Shown: piece after piece, positions 36,537 through 48,396 of the stretch
Layout of the letters: every line of letters begins with the position of its first letter
How positions within the stretch are numbered: position 1 is the first letter of the stretch
Assembly (NCBI RefSeq): GCF_030272615.1
Contig: NC_081406.1
Span: 404,149,439-404,213,438 of the forward strand
Reading direction: 5' to 3'
Source: Cryptomeria japonica
Taxonomy: Eukaryota > Streptophyta > Pinopsida > Cupressales > Cupressaceae
Length of the DNA: 64,000 nucleotides
Position numbers and translations under genes: made by a program
The notes under the pieces: generated by a model
Told to the model about the DNA's origin: nothing
Seen by the model: the letters and a program-made list of their open reading frames with translations, nothing else
Databases searched by the model: none

Positions 36537-38202
36537 TGTAGTACCCCTGCCCTAATAAATTTCTAATCTTGGTTTGACCTTGGTTAGTATATCATAATAT
36601 AATGTTATAGTCAGATGTTTTGATTTCAGTGCATATCTGTTAATGTGGTTTTTGCATCAATTTGTATGCAAGTTAATTAATTCTCCTATTTCGTGTTATC
36701 CTTGTTTGACCATAGTCGTGCTCAAGTGAGCATCGTCAGTTGTCGTCGGTATTCCCTTTGGTTGGGTTTGTGGGTCGTCTATCCATTTGGCTTCTTGGCT
36801 TGCGTGTTGGTGTGTATGGTTAAATTGAGCAATTAGTCCTTAGTATTTAATTCGATTAAATTTGTGTTTGTGCATTAAAGATTAATGGACTTAAATTAAA
36901 CAGGATTTCTTTATGTGATTAATCATTAATTTGAATTGCTCGATTTAAATTGGGAGCAAGTTCAATTAAATAGTTAATTTTAAATATTAAATGTATTATG
37001 TTTATGCCTATGAAAAGGAAGATTTAAATTTAATTGTAATAGAATTAATTTAATCTTGTTGGCATTTTTGAAATAGAAAAGTTAAATTCGGTTATTTGGA
37101 AAAATCAAAATATTAAATTGAAAAGCAAGTTAATTTATTGATATAGTTGGAAAATAATGATTTTTGAGGAATTATTTTAAATAAAAAAAATTTAATTCCA
37201 AAATAAAAATTTTGGTCAAACATTTCCCATATAACCTAGACTTTTGGAAAAATGAAGGCATTGAATTTCTTTTGGAAAAATATTTTTTGGGAAAAACATT
37301 TTGAATGGAAAATTTGGGGGTTTTGGGAGGAAGAAGTTCTTCTGGATCTTGCAGGTTGGGCTCTCCTTCAAATCTCTTCCAGGATTGCATATGGAGATAG
37401 CAACTATCTCATTTGTCTTCCTTGTTGCCAAAGAAATGGTCTGTTGGTTGAAAGAAAGATGCTTGTTGTTAAAAAAACCAAGCTTTCAAATTGATTTTAG
37501 ATTTAATTTGAATTTGTGATTTTAAAACTATGCATATTACTGGTGTTCTTGCAAAAATAGTTGAATCCTTGTGTTAAAAATGCCCTTTCTTGCCAAATAT
37601 GGGTTTTTGTTGAAGAAATTTAATTGTGAGTTTTAGATATTCTTCCATTTTTAGGTATATGATACCCTATGAGTTTAAAAAGAAAAATATAAACCCTTTG
37701 TTTTAAATCAAATCGATTTATTTGTTAAATCGAAATTTAAAATGGTGTAAAAAAAAAATTAAATTGTTTTGGGGTTGGAGGGTAGGAAGCGGAGCTGTAC
37801 TTGTGCCTCCTCCCCCTGTGCAGGCCGTAGCTCACTGCGACCCTTGCGGTGGCCGCAGGGAGCGGCGACCGCACGGTGGCCGCAGGGCCGCAGTGGTCGC
37901 GTAGGCGTCGTGGGACCTGCGTCCCCGCGGATAGGGTAAGGGCCGCCCAACCCTCGTGTAAGGGAGGTGGGTCCGACCACCCTCGCCACCCCCCTTGCTT
38001 TTTGTATTTTTTTTTTGTTAAAAAAAAAATAAAAATTTATTATTTAAAAAGTATTTTTTTAATTAATTTTTTAATTATTTATTAATTATTATTAATATAT
38101 ATTTATTAATGAGAATAAATATATATATATATTAATTAATATTTAATTTAAGAGTTGTGCTTCATTAAATTATTAATAATATATATATTTTATTAATGAA
38201 AA

Positions 38203-38236
<34 letters not shown>

Positions 38237-39080
38237 TTAATATTTAATTGGATTATTATGCATTATTAATTATTAATTGTGTATATTTTATTAACTGTGG
38301 GTCAATACATTTATATGAATTAATATTTGAGCCCTTTTGGACCTGTAATATTAGGGAAGCATCTTTTTAGAAAAAGAGAATATTATTTATATTGGATAAA
38401 TTTCAAGATAAAATATACATTATTCAGGAGTATATATTATTTGAAGATTTGAATGTTATAGGCCATCTAGAAATGTTAGAAATGAATATTTAATCATTGA
38501 ACCATTATGAATTTAAACGACATGCTATTGGTATAATTGGGAATTTGTTTAAGTATCATTTGGAAAAATTGTTAAGTTACTGATATTCTCATTTAGTAAA
38601 ATGAATGGTTTAATTATATTTTTCCTCTGTTTGAGAAATAGACAATGATACTATTACAAATTGTGGTATTGTATTCACCTTGCAATGATGTTTTCCTATT
38701 AGTGTGTTGTTAAATTAGATGCATGACTTAAATTCTAAATGAAAAGCTTGAATGTAAGATGTGAATAGATCTTAATGGATGAACCTTATCTTGTAATCCA
38801 TATAATTTCATCTTCTGAAAGAAATTATCCTTGTTTAAGATTTATCTCGTTATAAGATAATCAGCTTATTGGATTTATTAGTGTGAGTTAAATTAAATGT
38901 GTAATTAAGTAATCACGTTGGGAAACTCTTTAGGTGTTAGTTGATGTCTTCCGTTATGTAATCTGAATTTTGATATCTCGTTGTATCTTAATGTTGTGTT
39001 TAACTTTAAAAAAAAAATTATTGCACTCTATTCTTGTGTTTCGGCTTAATCCCTTCGGGGTTTCCTGGCGGGGCATTACA
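36537..39080 (+). repeat. LARD-like element LTR2 (3' LTR), internally deleted
   Basis: 2,544 bp, matching LTR1 except for a 1,410-bp deletion, an indel-rich GC island and roughly 80 bp of extra AT-rich sequence near 38,120-38,215. The deletion joint (38,701-38,705, agtgt) corresponds to agtgt at both 31,139 and 32,549 in LTR1, so it arose between 5-bp microhomologies. Confidence 0.92.
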
Positions 39081-39812
39081 ACAAGCTTGAAAATGATGAT
39101 TTTGGAGTACAATAATTTTCATAATAGCGTGTTCATGTTCATGTCTTTGGAATCAGAACTTTCATTTTCAAGCCTCTTGTGCCTCTAAACATACATTTTG
39201 ATGCTTCAAAACTTGCGTTTAGGAAGCACAAGCTTGAAAATGATAATTTGCGAGTATGATATGTTTCATAATCATGCTTTCATGTTCATGGCTTCGTGAT
39301 CAAAACTTGTATTTTCAAGCTTGTGTTACCTCCAAACACACATTTTGATGCTTCAAAATTTGCATTTAGGAAGCGCAAGATTGAAAATGATGATCTAGGA
39401 ATATGATAAGTTTCATAATCACACTTTAATGTTCATGGCTTTGGAATAAAAAATTGTATTTTTAATCTTGTGATACCTCCAAACACATATTTTGATGCTT
39501 CAAAAATTGCATTTAGGAAGCACAAGCTTGAGGATGTTGATTTGGGAGTAGGATATGTTTCATAATCGGGCATTCATGTTCGTGGCTTCAAAATTAGAAC
39601 TTGCATTTTTAAGCTTGTCTTACCTCCAAACACACATTTTGATGTTTGAAAACTTGTGTTTAGAAAGAACAAGCTTGAAAATAATTATTTGGGACTATGA
39701 CAAGTTTCATAATTGTGCTTTCATGTTCATGACTTTGGAATCAGAACTTTCATTTTAAAGCTTGTGTTACCTTCAAATGCTCTTTAATGTTTGTTGCTTC
39801 TGAATCAGAACT
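39081..39812 (-). repeat. 147-bp satellite array, segment 5 (inverted)
   Basis: About five inverted monomers continuing the unit cut at 28,965. The segment ends inside a monomer at cagaact (39,806-39,812), where a truncated LTR begins. Confidence 0.93.
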
Positions 39813-41968
39813 TGTGAGGCCTCACCTCGACTCAGTCTGACATTCAGTGGATTTTATATTTAGACTATTATGGATACTTTATTTTGATGCATTTTGAGAC
39901 TTAGAACTTATATGATTTCAGGATTTGGATAACATTGCTATGATTTGATGATTTACTTATATGCTTTATGAGATAGAACACTACATGATTGTTAGATAGG
40001 ATGATATTGCAATGATAGATGTCGTTATTGAATTTGTAGGACTTTACTATGATAATAGAACTATGATGTATGGTTAAGTTTATGTGAATTGGGATGAAAT
40101 TGCTTAGGTGAAATTGCTTGATAAAAGATGTATTTAATCTGTGCAGATGAAAATTGTATGCAAGTGATGATGTGTATTGTTATTCCTTTGAATTATATTA
40201 TATGTGGATATTTGAAAGTACTAATGTGTAAATTGAGATGCGCAGGAAATTTACCATGTGACCATGGAAAATTACGGAGAACCAAACCTAGACTTATGTA
40301 TGTTCGTAAGCTAGGGGTTGTCTATTTGGAGAGACAACACCCCGTTTGTGTTGTATTTTATTCGTAACAATATATGCTGCATGAGTGTTAAGTGTTATTT
40401 AAATTTAATGTGTAAAACCCACAAGAGACGATTTCATGTTTTAATTTGTAAAAGTGTTTTATTTGTGTCACTTGACACATGTGTGGATTTAAATTTAAAT
40501 GTTTTATTTTTGTCTCTTGGTGGGAAAGTGTTTAACTATAGTTTTTTTTTAAATAATATAACGTGTTGTCATAAATACTTTGGGAAAAGAATCTTTGGAG
40601 AGGTCAACATATGTTTGACCCGAAAATAAACTTTAAAGGGTTTTAAAATGGGTTAAATGAACACCTAGGGGTAGTTTAATAGGGTTTCCTAAAGCCCATA
40701 AGATATACCTAGGGGTTAGGGGTAATTTTAGGCAAGTTTCTACTTTTAAGTGACCTTTTTGACACTTTAAAAATTGGCTTTTTTGAGTTGTGCGAAAATT
40801 GAAAATTAGAAGTTTAAATCTACTTGAGATTTTTCCTATTCGAATGGGAGTCTTTTTCCCATTCTGCTTTACTTTTCTTTTTGGTTTTTAGAAACTTGTG
40901 AGAACTCAGAGAATGAGCTTCTTAAGCAAGAATTTGAGAATTTGAGGGTAATCACCCACTCTCCATTTTTGGAGACAAGAGAATTTTTGAAAAGAAAAGA
41001 ATAGTTTGGAATAGAAAATTTGACTAAGGATAGAAGAAGAAGATCCGTGGATTGGGCAACTCTTCCTCAAATAGTATACTACCATTGGGAAAATTAAGGT
41101 TGGTTTCTTTGTTCTTTAAAATGTCTATTTTCTTGTATGTGTTTGAGAGTATGATTGGTGTAAGAAATCTGTGTTCTTGAATGTCTTGTTTTAGAATTTC
41201 ATTTGGAATTTTTGCATTATGCTTTGTTGTGTTTTGGGAGTTTTCTCAAGACCTCTTACTCGTGGGAGAGAGGAGGATCTTGTGGGTGGTAGCAGTGACA
41301 ACCCTCGAGTGAGAGACTCTCATTTGAGAGCGATCACAAGGGATCTTGGTGTGACCCTTGTTGCATGGCCTGTTTGTGCAATGGGGGTCATAAGGAGGGA
41401 TATAAGGCTAGAATGCCTTTGGAGGGTATAAGGAATAAGGAGTTGAGATTTTTGATGTATTTATTGTGCCATGAGGTGGCTACTTGTTTTTCCATACTTG
41501 TAGTTCTCCTCAGGGTATTGGTCCACTACCACCCTTAAAAAGGTCATCACCAAAGTGTGGTGCTGTGTAGCCAAGTTGCGAGTGTGTCTGAATATCTGTG
41601 TGTATATTTTTGTCTTCTATGTGTTTGCATGTTTGTTACCCGTCTAGGGCTTGGTTCTTCGAGCTCGGGGGTGGCTACCAGTTAGCCTAGGCTGGGAGGT
41701 GAGCACTTTGTGGTCATATTTGTGATTTATTATGCAGGAAAGTCAAGAGGAAAGGATAGGACAAGTGAAAAGTTGCAGAAGATTATTGTTGAAGAAATCT
41801 AAATTTATTTGCAGTTATTAGTTTTGTTAGGAGAAATACGCCCTCATCCGTTGAAATGAGAGGCAAGTTATAAATTTGAAATATAGACATGAGAGTTGGG
41901 ATTGTAGTTGAAAAAAAAAAAGAAACATCCTGTAAATTTTGTAGAATATCTTAGAGTTGTGAAAAGCA
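39813..41968 (+). mobile_element. Truncated LTR, relative of the 52.6-57.4 kb solo LTR
   Basis: Begins tgtgaggcctcacc. The region 40,100-41,730 matches 55,290-56,900 in reverse complement, including the words for ggtggctac, tgggaggtgagcac and ggagagacaacacccc. The right side fades into unmatched sequence, and inverted satellite resumes near 41,969 with about 80 bp of a monomer missing. There is no second target copy, so a deletion removed the far half of the LTR together with some satellite. A 70-codon frame at 41,219 is matched by a similar frame in the solo LTR, but has no recognisable domain and probably reflects shared LTR sequence. Confidence 0.8.
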
Positions 41969-44799
41969 TCCAAATGATGATTTGGGAGTACGATAAGTTT
42001 TATAATCAAGATTTCATGTTCATGGCTTTTGAATAAACACTTGCATTTTCAAGCTTGTGTTACGTCCAAACATATTTTTTGATGATTCAAAACTTGTGTT
42101 TAGGAAGCACAAGCTTAAAAATGATGATTTGGGAATACCACAAGTTTTATAATCGCGCTTTTATGTTCTGGCTTTGGAATCAGAACTTCCATTTACAAGC
42201 TTGTTGTGTCTCCAAACACCCATTTCGAAGCTTCAAAACTAGGATATAAGAAGGACAAGCTTCAAAATGATGATTTGGGAGTATGATAAGTTTCATAATC
42301 GGGCTTTCATACTCGTGTCTTCAAAATTATAACTTTCATTTTCAAGCTTGTTGTGCCTCCAAACACCCATTTTGATATTGTAAAACTTGCATTTAAAAAG
42401 AACAAGCTCTAAAATGATGATTTGGGAGTACGATAAGTTTCACAATCGTGCTTTCATGCTCATGGCTTCAGAATCAGAACATGAATTTTCAAGCTTGTTG
42501 TACCTCGAAACACACATTTTGATGCTTCAAAACTTATGTTTAGGAAGCACAAGCTTCAAAACTTACGTTTAGGAAGCACGAGCTTCAAAATGATGATTTA
42601 GGAGTATGATAAGTTTCATCATCGCTCCTTCATGTTTGTGTGTCCGAAATCAAAACTTGCATTTTCAAGCTTGCATTACAACAAAGCATACAATTTGATG
42701 CTTAAATACTTGCATTTAGGAAGCACAAGCTTGAAAATGATGATCTGCGAGAACGATATGTTTCATAATCTCTCTTTCATATTCGTGTTTTCAGAATTAA
42801 AACATGCATTTTCAAGCTTGTGTTACCTCGAAACACACATTTGGTGCTTCAAAATTTGCATTCAGAATGCACAAGCTTGAAAATGATGATTTAGGAGTAT
42901 GATAAGTTTCATAATTGTGCTTTCATGTTCATGGCTTCAGAATCAGAACTTGCATTTTTAAGCTTTTGTTTCCTCCAAACACACATTTTGATGATTCAAT
43001 ACTTGCTTTTAGGAAGCACAAGCATGAAAATGATGATATTGAAGTATGATAAGTTTCATAATCGCACCTCAATGTTCATTTCTTTCTAAAAAAAACTTGC
43101 ATTTTCATAGTTGTTGTGCTACCAAACACATATTTTCGTGCTTCAAAACTTGCATTTAGGAAGCACAAGCTTGAAAATGAGTATTTGGTAGTACGGTAAG
43201 TTCCATAATCATGCTTTAATGTTTATGGCTTCTAAATTAGAGCTTGCTTTTTATAGTTTGTGTTACCTACAAAAACACATTTTGATGCTTCAAAATATGC
43301 ATTTAAAAAGCACAATCTTGAAAATGATGATTCAGAGTACAATAAGCTTCATAATCATGCTCTTGGCTTTGGAATCAAAACTTGCATTTTCAAGCTTGCC
43401 ATGCCTGCAAACACACATTTTGATGCGTCAAAACTTGAGTATAGGAAGAAAAGGCTTGAAAATGATGATCTGGGAGTATGATAACTCTCATAATCACACT
43501 TCAATGTTCATTGCTTCAGAATCAGAACTTGCATTTTCAAGCTTGTGTTACCTCCAAACACATATTTTCATGCTTCAAAACTTGCATTTACGAAGCACGA
43601 GCTTGAAAATGATGATTTTGGAGTATGATAAGTTTCATAATCTCATTTTCATGTTTGTGGCTTTGGAATTGGAACTTGCATTTTGAAGCTTGTTGTGCCT
43701 CCAAACACACATTTTGATGCTTCAAAATTTGCATTTAGGAAGCGCAAGCTTGAAAATGATTATTTGGGAGTACGATAAGTTTCATAATCGCTCTTTAATG
43801 TTTGTTGCTTTTGAATCAAAATTTGCATTTTCAAGCTTGTGCTACCTCCAAACACACATTTTGATGCTTCAAAACTTGCATATAGGAAGCATAGGCTTGA
43901 AAATGATGATTTGGGAGTACGATAAGTTTCATAATCGCGCTTTCATGATCATAGCTTCAAAATTAGAACTCACATTTTCAAGCTTGGATTACCTACAAAC
44001 ACACACTTTGATGCTTCAAAACTTGAATTTAGGAAACACAAGCTTTAAAATTATGATTTGGGAGTACGATATAGCGCTTTCATAATAGTACTTTCATGTT
44101 CGTGGTTTTAGAATAAGATGTGGCTTTGGAATTGGAACTTGCATTTTGAAGCTTGTTGTGCCTCCAAACACACATTTTGATGCTTGAAAACTTGTGTTTA
44201 GGAAGCACAAGCTTGAAAATGATGATTTTGGAGTATAGTAATTTTCATAATGGCACATTCATGTTCATGTCTTTGGAATCAGAACATGCATATCCGCTTT
44301 GTTGTGCCTCTAAACACACATTTTGATGCTTCAAAATTTGCTTTTAGAAAGCACAAGCTTGAAACTGATAATTTGGGAGTATGATATGTTTCATAATCAT
44401 TCTTTCATGTTCATGGCTTCGTGATCAAAACTTGTATTTTTAAGCTTGTGTTACCTCCAAACACACATTTTGATGCTTCAAAACTTGCGTTTAGGAAGCA
44501 CAAGATTGAAAATGATGATCTGGGAGTATGATAAGTTTCATAATCGTGCTTTAATGTTCATGGCTTTGGAAAAAAAACTTGCATTTTCAATTTTTTGATA
44601 CGTCCAAACACATATTTTGATGCTTCAAAACTTGCGTTTAGGAAGCACAAGATTGAGGATGTTCATTTGGGAGTATGATAAGTTTGATAATTGGGCATTC
44701 ATGTTCATGGCTTTGAAATCAGAACTTGCATTTTCAAGCTTGCCTTACCTCCAAACACACATTCTGATGTTTGAAAACTTGCGTTTAGAAAGCAGAAGC
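41969..44799 (-). repeat. 147-bp satellite array, segment 6 (inverted)
   Basis: About 19 inverted monomers. Read on the minus strand from 44,799 the types run 19, 20, 1, 2, 3 and so on to 17, close to one full higher-order unit in the same order as the forward half. The array stops at gcagaagcc (about 44,799), where retrotransposon sequence begins; no satellite is seen from there to 64,000. Confidence 0.93.
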
Positions 44800-45485
44800 C
44801 TCAACTAAAAACTCTGTTGCTGCTACTGTTGCCCATCCTTAGCGGGTGCCTGAGAACCCCTAAAAGGTGTAGCAGTCTGGGACTAATTCCCTCTAACTCT
44901 GGACCCACTGAAAGGTACACTCCCGATCTGCACTCCAAACTGACCACCATGAGCATGGCTAAGATTTTGTTCCACCATCCTGGCTTTTGCCACGGCTACC
45001 TCTACTGAAGTAGGGTCAAACACTCTCATTCCTCCACTGATGCAGTCGTTTAGACCCCTTAAGGAGTGTTGAACTAGCATTGCCTCATCATTTCCAATAC
45101 TGGCATACTATTTGAGCTCATAAAACCTGTGCTCAAACTGATCTACAAACATACCAAACTGGTGCAAAGCATAGAACTCATCTGCCTGTGATTGTCTCCA
45201 CTTAGGTGAGAGAAATCATGCCCTGAATCTCTCTAGAAAAATCTCCCATGACACAGTGTTAATGCTCACACCGATCCTCTCCTCCTCTAACCACCACCAG
45301 ATAGATGCAAAACTATCGAGATGCATGATGACGCATCTTGCCTTAGTGTTGCTGCCATACGGATGCATGGCAAAACACCGATCTAGACTAATCAGCCAGG
45401 TCTCTACCTCGAGACCAATGCCCTTACCGTCAAAGTAAGGAGGATGGGACCGTGTGTGAGAAAAGTGGAATAAGTATCTACAAGT
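44800..45485 (-). pseudogene. Ty3/gypsy gag fragment
   Basis: Read leftward from 45,485 the frame contains the retrotransposon gag core: PPYFDGKG, ETWLISLDRCFAMHPYGS, a tryptophan-rich turn, then FLERFRA, the conserved EFYALHQ...VDQFEHRFYELK segment, and HSLRGLNDCISGG. Two in-frame stops (TGA near 45,216; TAG near 45,110) and no frameshift. The 5' side is cut by the Tat LTR at 45,486 and the 3' side joins satellite directly near 44,800, so this is a remnant of the element into which Tat inserted. Its own LTRs are not visible. Confidence 0.85.
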
Positions 45486-46671
45486 TGTAAGACATAACAC
45501 TTCAATTAAGTCATTACATGTATGGTTAGACATATATAAGAATGAATAATAAAACCATAACAAATTGACCAATTGCCTTCTAAAAGATGCGAGTATAGAC
45601 TTGCTCTCAGATTTGTATAAGCAATACCAGTGACTAGACTACACCAAGATGAAGGATTTAATCTATATGAGCATGATATTAAGCTAAATTGATGCAAGAT
45701 TATGCTAGATGGATGAATAGTAAGCTATATGAATTCAAGCAATCATAATTTAACAAAATATGCAAAAAGCTAAACTAAGATGCAATAATCTCAAAAAGCA
45801 AGCACAATATCTTCAATGACTCCAGAGCAAAAACTGTATAATAACAATAAATGTCCAGGGTGTTTTGAATGAGAGATGAAGGCTGAATTTATAGAGAATC
45901 ACAAGAGAGACCAATAGTCAAGATCGATTAGCAACGAGCGGTTGAGATTATTCAAGAAAAAACACAATTTTAGGATAATTGAAACAATTGAGAGATCAGA
46001 TTCAGTTAACCTTGAGATAGATTCCAATTATAGTTTGATTGAAATGCATTCAGATTATAAGTTTGAGTTTGCATTGGAGTTAAAATTCAATTAATTTCAT
46101 GCACTTGTAAGATAAAAATAGGTGATTCCATGCATATTCTTTGATTTGATTCAAGAAAAGAGTCTTTTCAATGCAATTGAACTTCTTTTCTCAAAAGATT
46201 TGAGTTCCAATTTTAGAGAAAGATTAATAATTCATTTAATTACTTTTCTGATTTCAAGTTATCTCAATTTAGATGAAAGAAATAATATCTGAAGTTTGAT
46301 TTCTCTCTCAATTCAATTCTTTATGTTATTTTCAATTTAACTCTTGCTTTGCATATTTATTCCTCTTTTGTAATAAATTAATTCCTTTTTTATGATTAAA
46401 TGGAAAATTTATTAATTAATTAATTAAACATGCTAGGATATTTAATAAATTAAATAGGATAATTGATCAAAATGATTTACTTGGAATGATTTAATTAATT
46501 AAATATTTTTTTAATTAATATAGAATAATCCACTTGCCATGTGACATTTGATGATTGAAGAATTAATTAATTGTGTGCTCAAATTTGATTTAATTGCCTT
46601 TGGTTAGGACCTTGGTGATGTTGTTGAGATTAGGGGCCCATGGTTTAGGTGACCATTTTTAGGGTATTACA
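45486..46671 (-). repeat. Tat element 3' LTR
   Basis: A 1,186-bp unit from tgtaagacataac to gggtattaca, with TG/CA ends and a matching TGTAA...TTACA inverted terminus. On the element strand it is preceded by the purine tract aagaggggcaaa (46,672-46,686). The flanking five bases on the left are caagt (45,481-45,485); the partner copy should lie at the element's other end beyond the window. It is very AT-rich near 46,370-46,600. Confidence 0.82.
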
Positions 46672-48396
46672 TTTGCCCCTCTTTGAATTAATGTGCGAGT
46701 GGCGCGTTTGTTCAAAGAATATGTTGATGTCTAGGAGATACCAGTTCTGAACTTGATTGATCATGAACAAGATGAAGAGCAGGGTGTTTAGCTTATTTTG
46801 AAGCAATGAAACAAAACATAGTTGATTAAAGTGAAATTGATCCCGAACTTGATTGAACTAGGACCGATGAAGAGAAAAGATACCGAACTTGAACTTGATC
46901 GATCAAGAAGTAGATCTTACTGATCTAGAACTTGATTGAACTAGACACAGTGAGCAAAGATAAAATCAATCTTGAACTTGATGGATCAAGACACGATGAG
47001 TGAAGATAAACTGTCTAGCTTGATTTGATGCGATGAAACTAAACACGTACTTAGATTGAGCGTGTGATCAAAGATACTCTTTAAACTTTTGATTGAGATT
47101 AAACAAATAATCAGCTTGATGAAAAGCGATGAAACTGATTAACGTTAAGAGACTGATTTAGATGAAGGCAATATAAGCTTGATTTGAAGTGATGAAACTA
47201 ATATGCCCCTAAAGACTGATTTGATTCAGATGATTGAGAAATCTTAACTTGATATGAAGCGATGAAGCTGAGATGCCCCTAGCGATAAGAATTTGTTTGA
47301 TTTTCTTTAGTTGAAAAAAAAAAAATTTGCTCGACTTTTTATGAAGATTTGAAAATTTTCTCAACATTGAAGATGTGAGGTCATGAGGTCATGAGTATGA
47401 TAATTACTTGAGCACAAAGATTGAATTAGAGGATCATTTGAAGATTTAGCGATGATTGATGTGAAATTGAGCACAAATTGAAGAAAAGAATGAGAATGTG
47501 ATGAAAGCGCTAAGTGGTCGCAGTTGTGCAAAATTGACTAGAAGAATTATCTCAGATTTTGATTTTGATCCTGAAAATGGAATTAGGACGGGAAAATTAG
47601 CTAAGGGTACAATTTTCATGTCCATCGGAGAAAGTTGAAAAAATAGGGTTTTGTCTATATAAGGGGTCCAAGTGTCATTTTCAATTCATTTGAACCTCTC
47701 CAAGTTTGAAATTTGAAAAGCCTTTTGCGAATAAAAATGGTCATTCCAATCCAGGAGCATTGATTCGAGCTCCAGAGACATCATAATCAATCGCAGAACT
47801 ATGAGCCAACAATAAGAGACTAATCTTACACCTTTTTATTTCATAAATTTTGATTTTTTGTTTAATTTTTTGCATTTTCATGTCATTAAAAACCGATCAT
47901 TATCGTTTTGTCATGCAAGATGATACTGCGTCTCATACAAAAAATTGTGTTTTATTGTTTTGTCATTTTAGGCCATTTGTTTTGTCGTCTAGGACATCCC
48001 CGCGTATCGTACGATTGTTTTCTTGATAGACCATTTTATCGTGCAAATGTATTTCTTTTGTCGTATGGGAGTCTTTTGTCGTGCTACATGAATTCCTACT
48101 CGTACGATGTTCTTCTTAGACTATAAAATGTCATATGAAAAATAGTGAGCATTTTTAAGGGTTCAAACATGAAAATTTAATTTTGCATTTGATGTATTTG
48201 GATTTGCGTGATGTTTAATTTGTTGTGTAGCGTAATTTGAATGACTTGCTGATGATCTGTTTGTTTGATATTTTCAGGTTTGATTGCCACATGTTTTATT
48301 TCGGTGTGTCTATCCTCCTGCAATGAGGCTAGTCTGTGAGCTATCTGATATAGATAGAGCACATATCGATTTGTGTTTTTACTCACCTTTTTATAG
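46672..48396 (-). other. Tat 3' non-coding region with polypurine tract and degenerate repeats
   Basis: Starts with the polypurine tract next to the LTR. From about 46,740 to 47,300 the plus strand has diverged repeats: agcttgatttgaagcgatgaaact-like words near 46,790, 47,016, 47,113, 47,176 and 47,248, interleaved with gaacttgattgaactaga-like words, and tgcccctaa twice. From 47,300 to 48,396 I see no gene; it is the upstream side of the plus-strand PMD frame. Confidence 0.65.

Larger units (their letters stand above)
28966..39080 (+). mobile_element. LARD-like non-autonomous LTR retrotransposon
   Basis: 10,115 bp: LTR1 28,966-32,927, internal 32,928-36,536, LTR2 36,537-39,080. LTRs begin tgtagtacccctgccc and end gcattaca. 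The target duplication is acgag (28,961-28,965) against acaag (39,081-39,085), one CpG-type transition apart, and the satellite monomer rejoins across the element. The primer site follows LTR1 and a purine-rich tract precedes LTR2. No gag, protease, RT or integrase motif is visible in the 3.6-kb interior. LTRs near 4 kb with a non-coding interior near 3.5 kb match the known LARD class (large retrotransposon derivatives), which rely on enzymes supplied by another, probably Ty3/gypsy, element. Confidence 0.92.

Noticed and set aside
43219-43686. 155-codon plus-strand frame as a gene
   Set aside because: It is the same satellite module read after the inversion.
1-44799. Site preference of insertions for one monomer position
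   Set aside because: Insertions hit different points of the monomer (near its end, ccaat near base 25, the AAGCTT stem, and the agttc part), so no preference can be claimed from four events.
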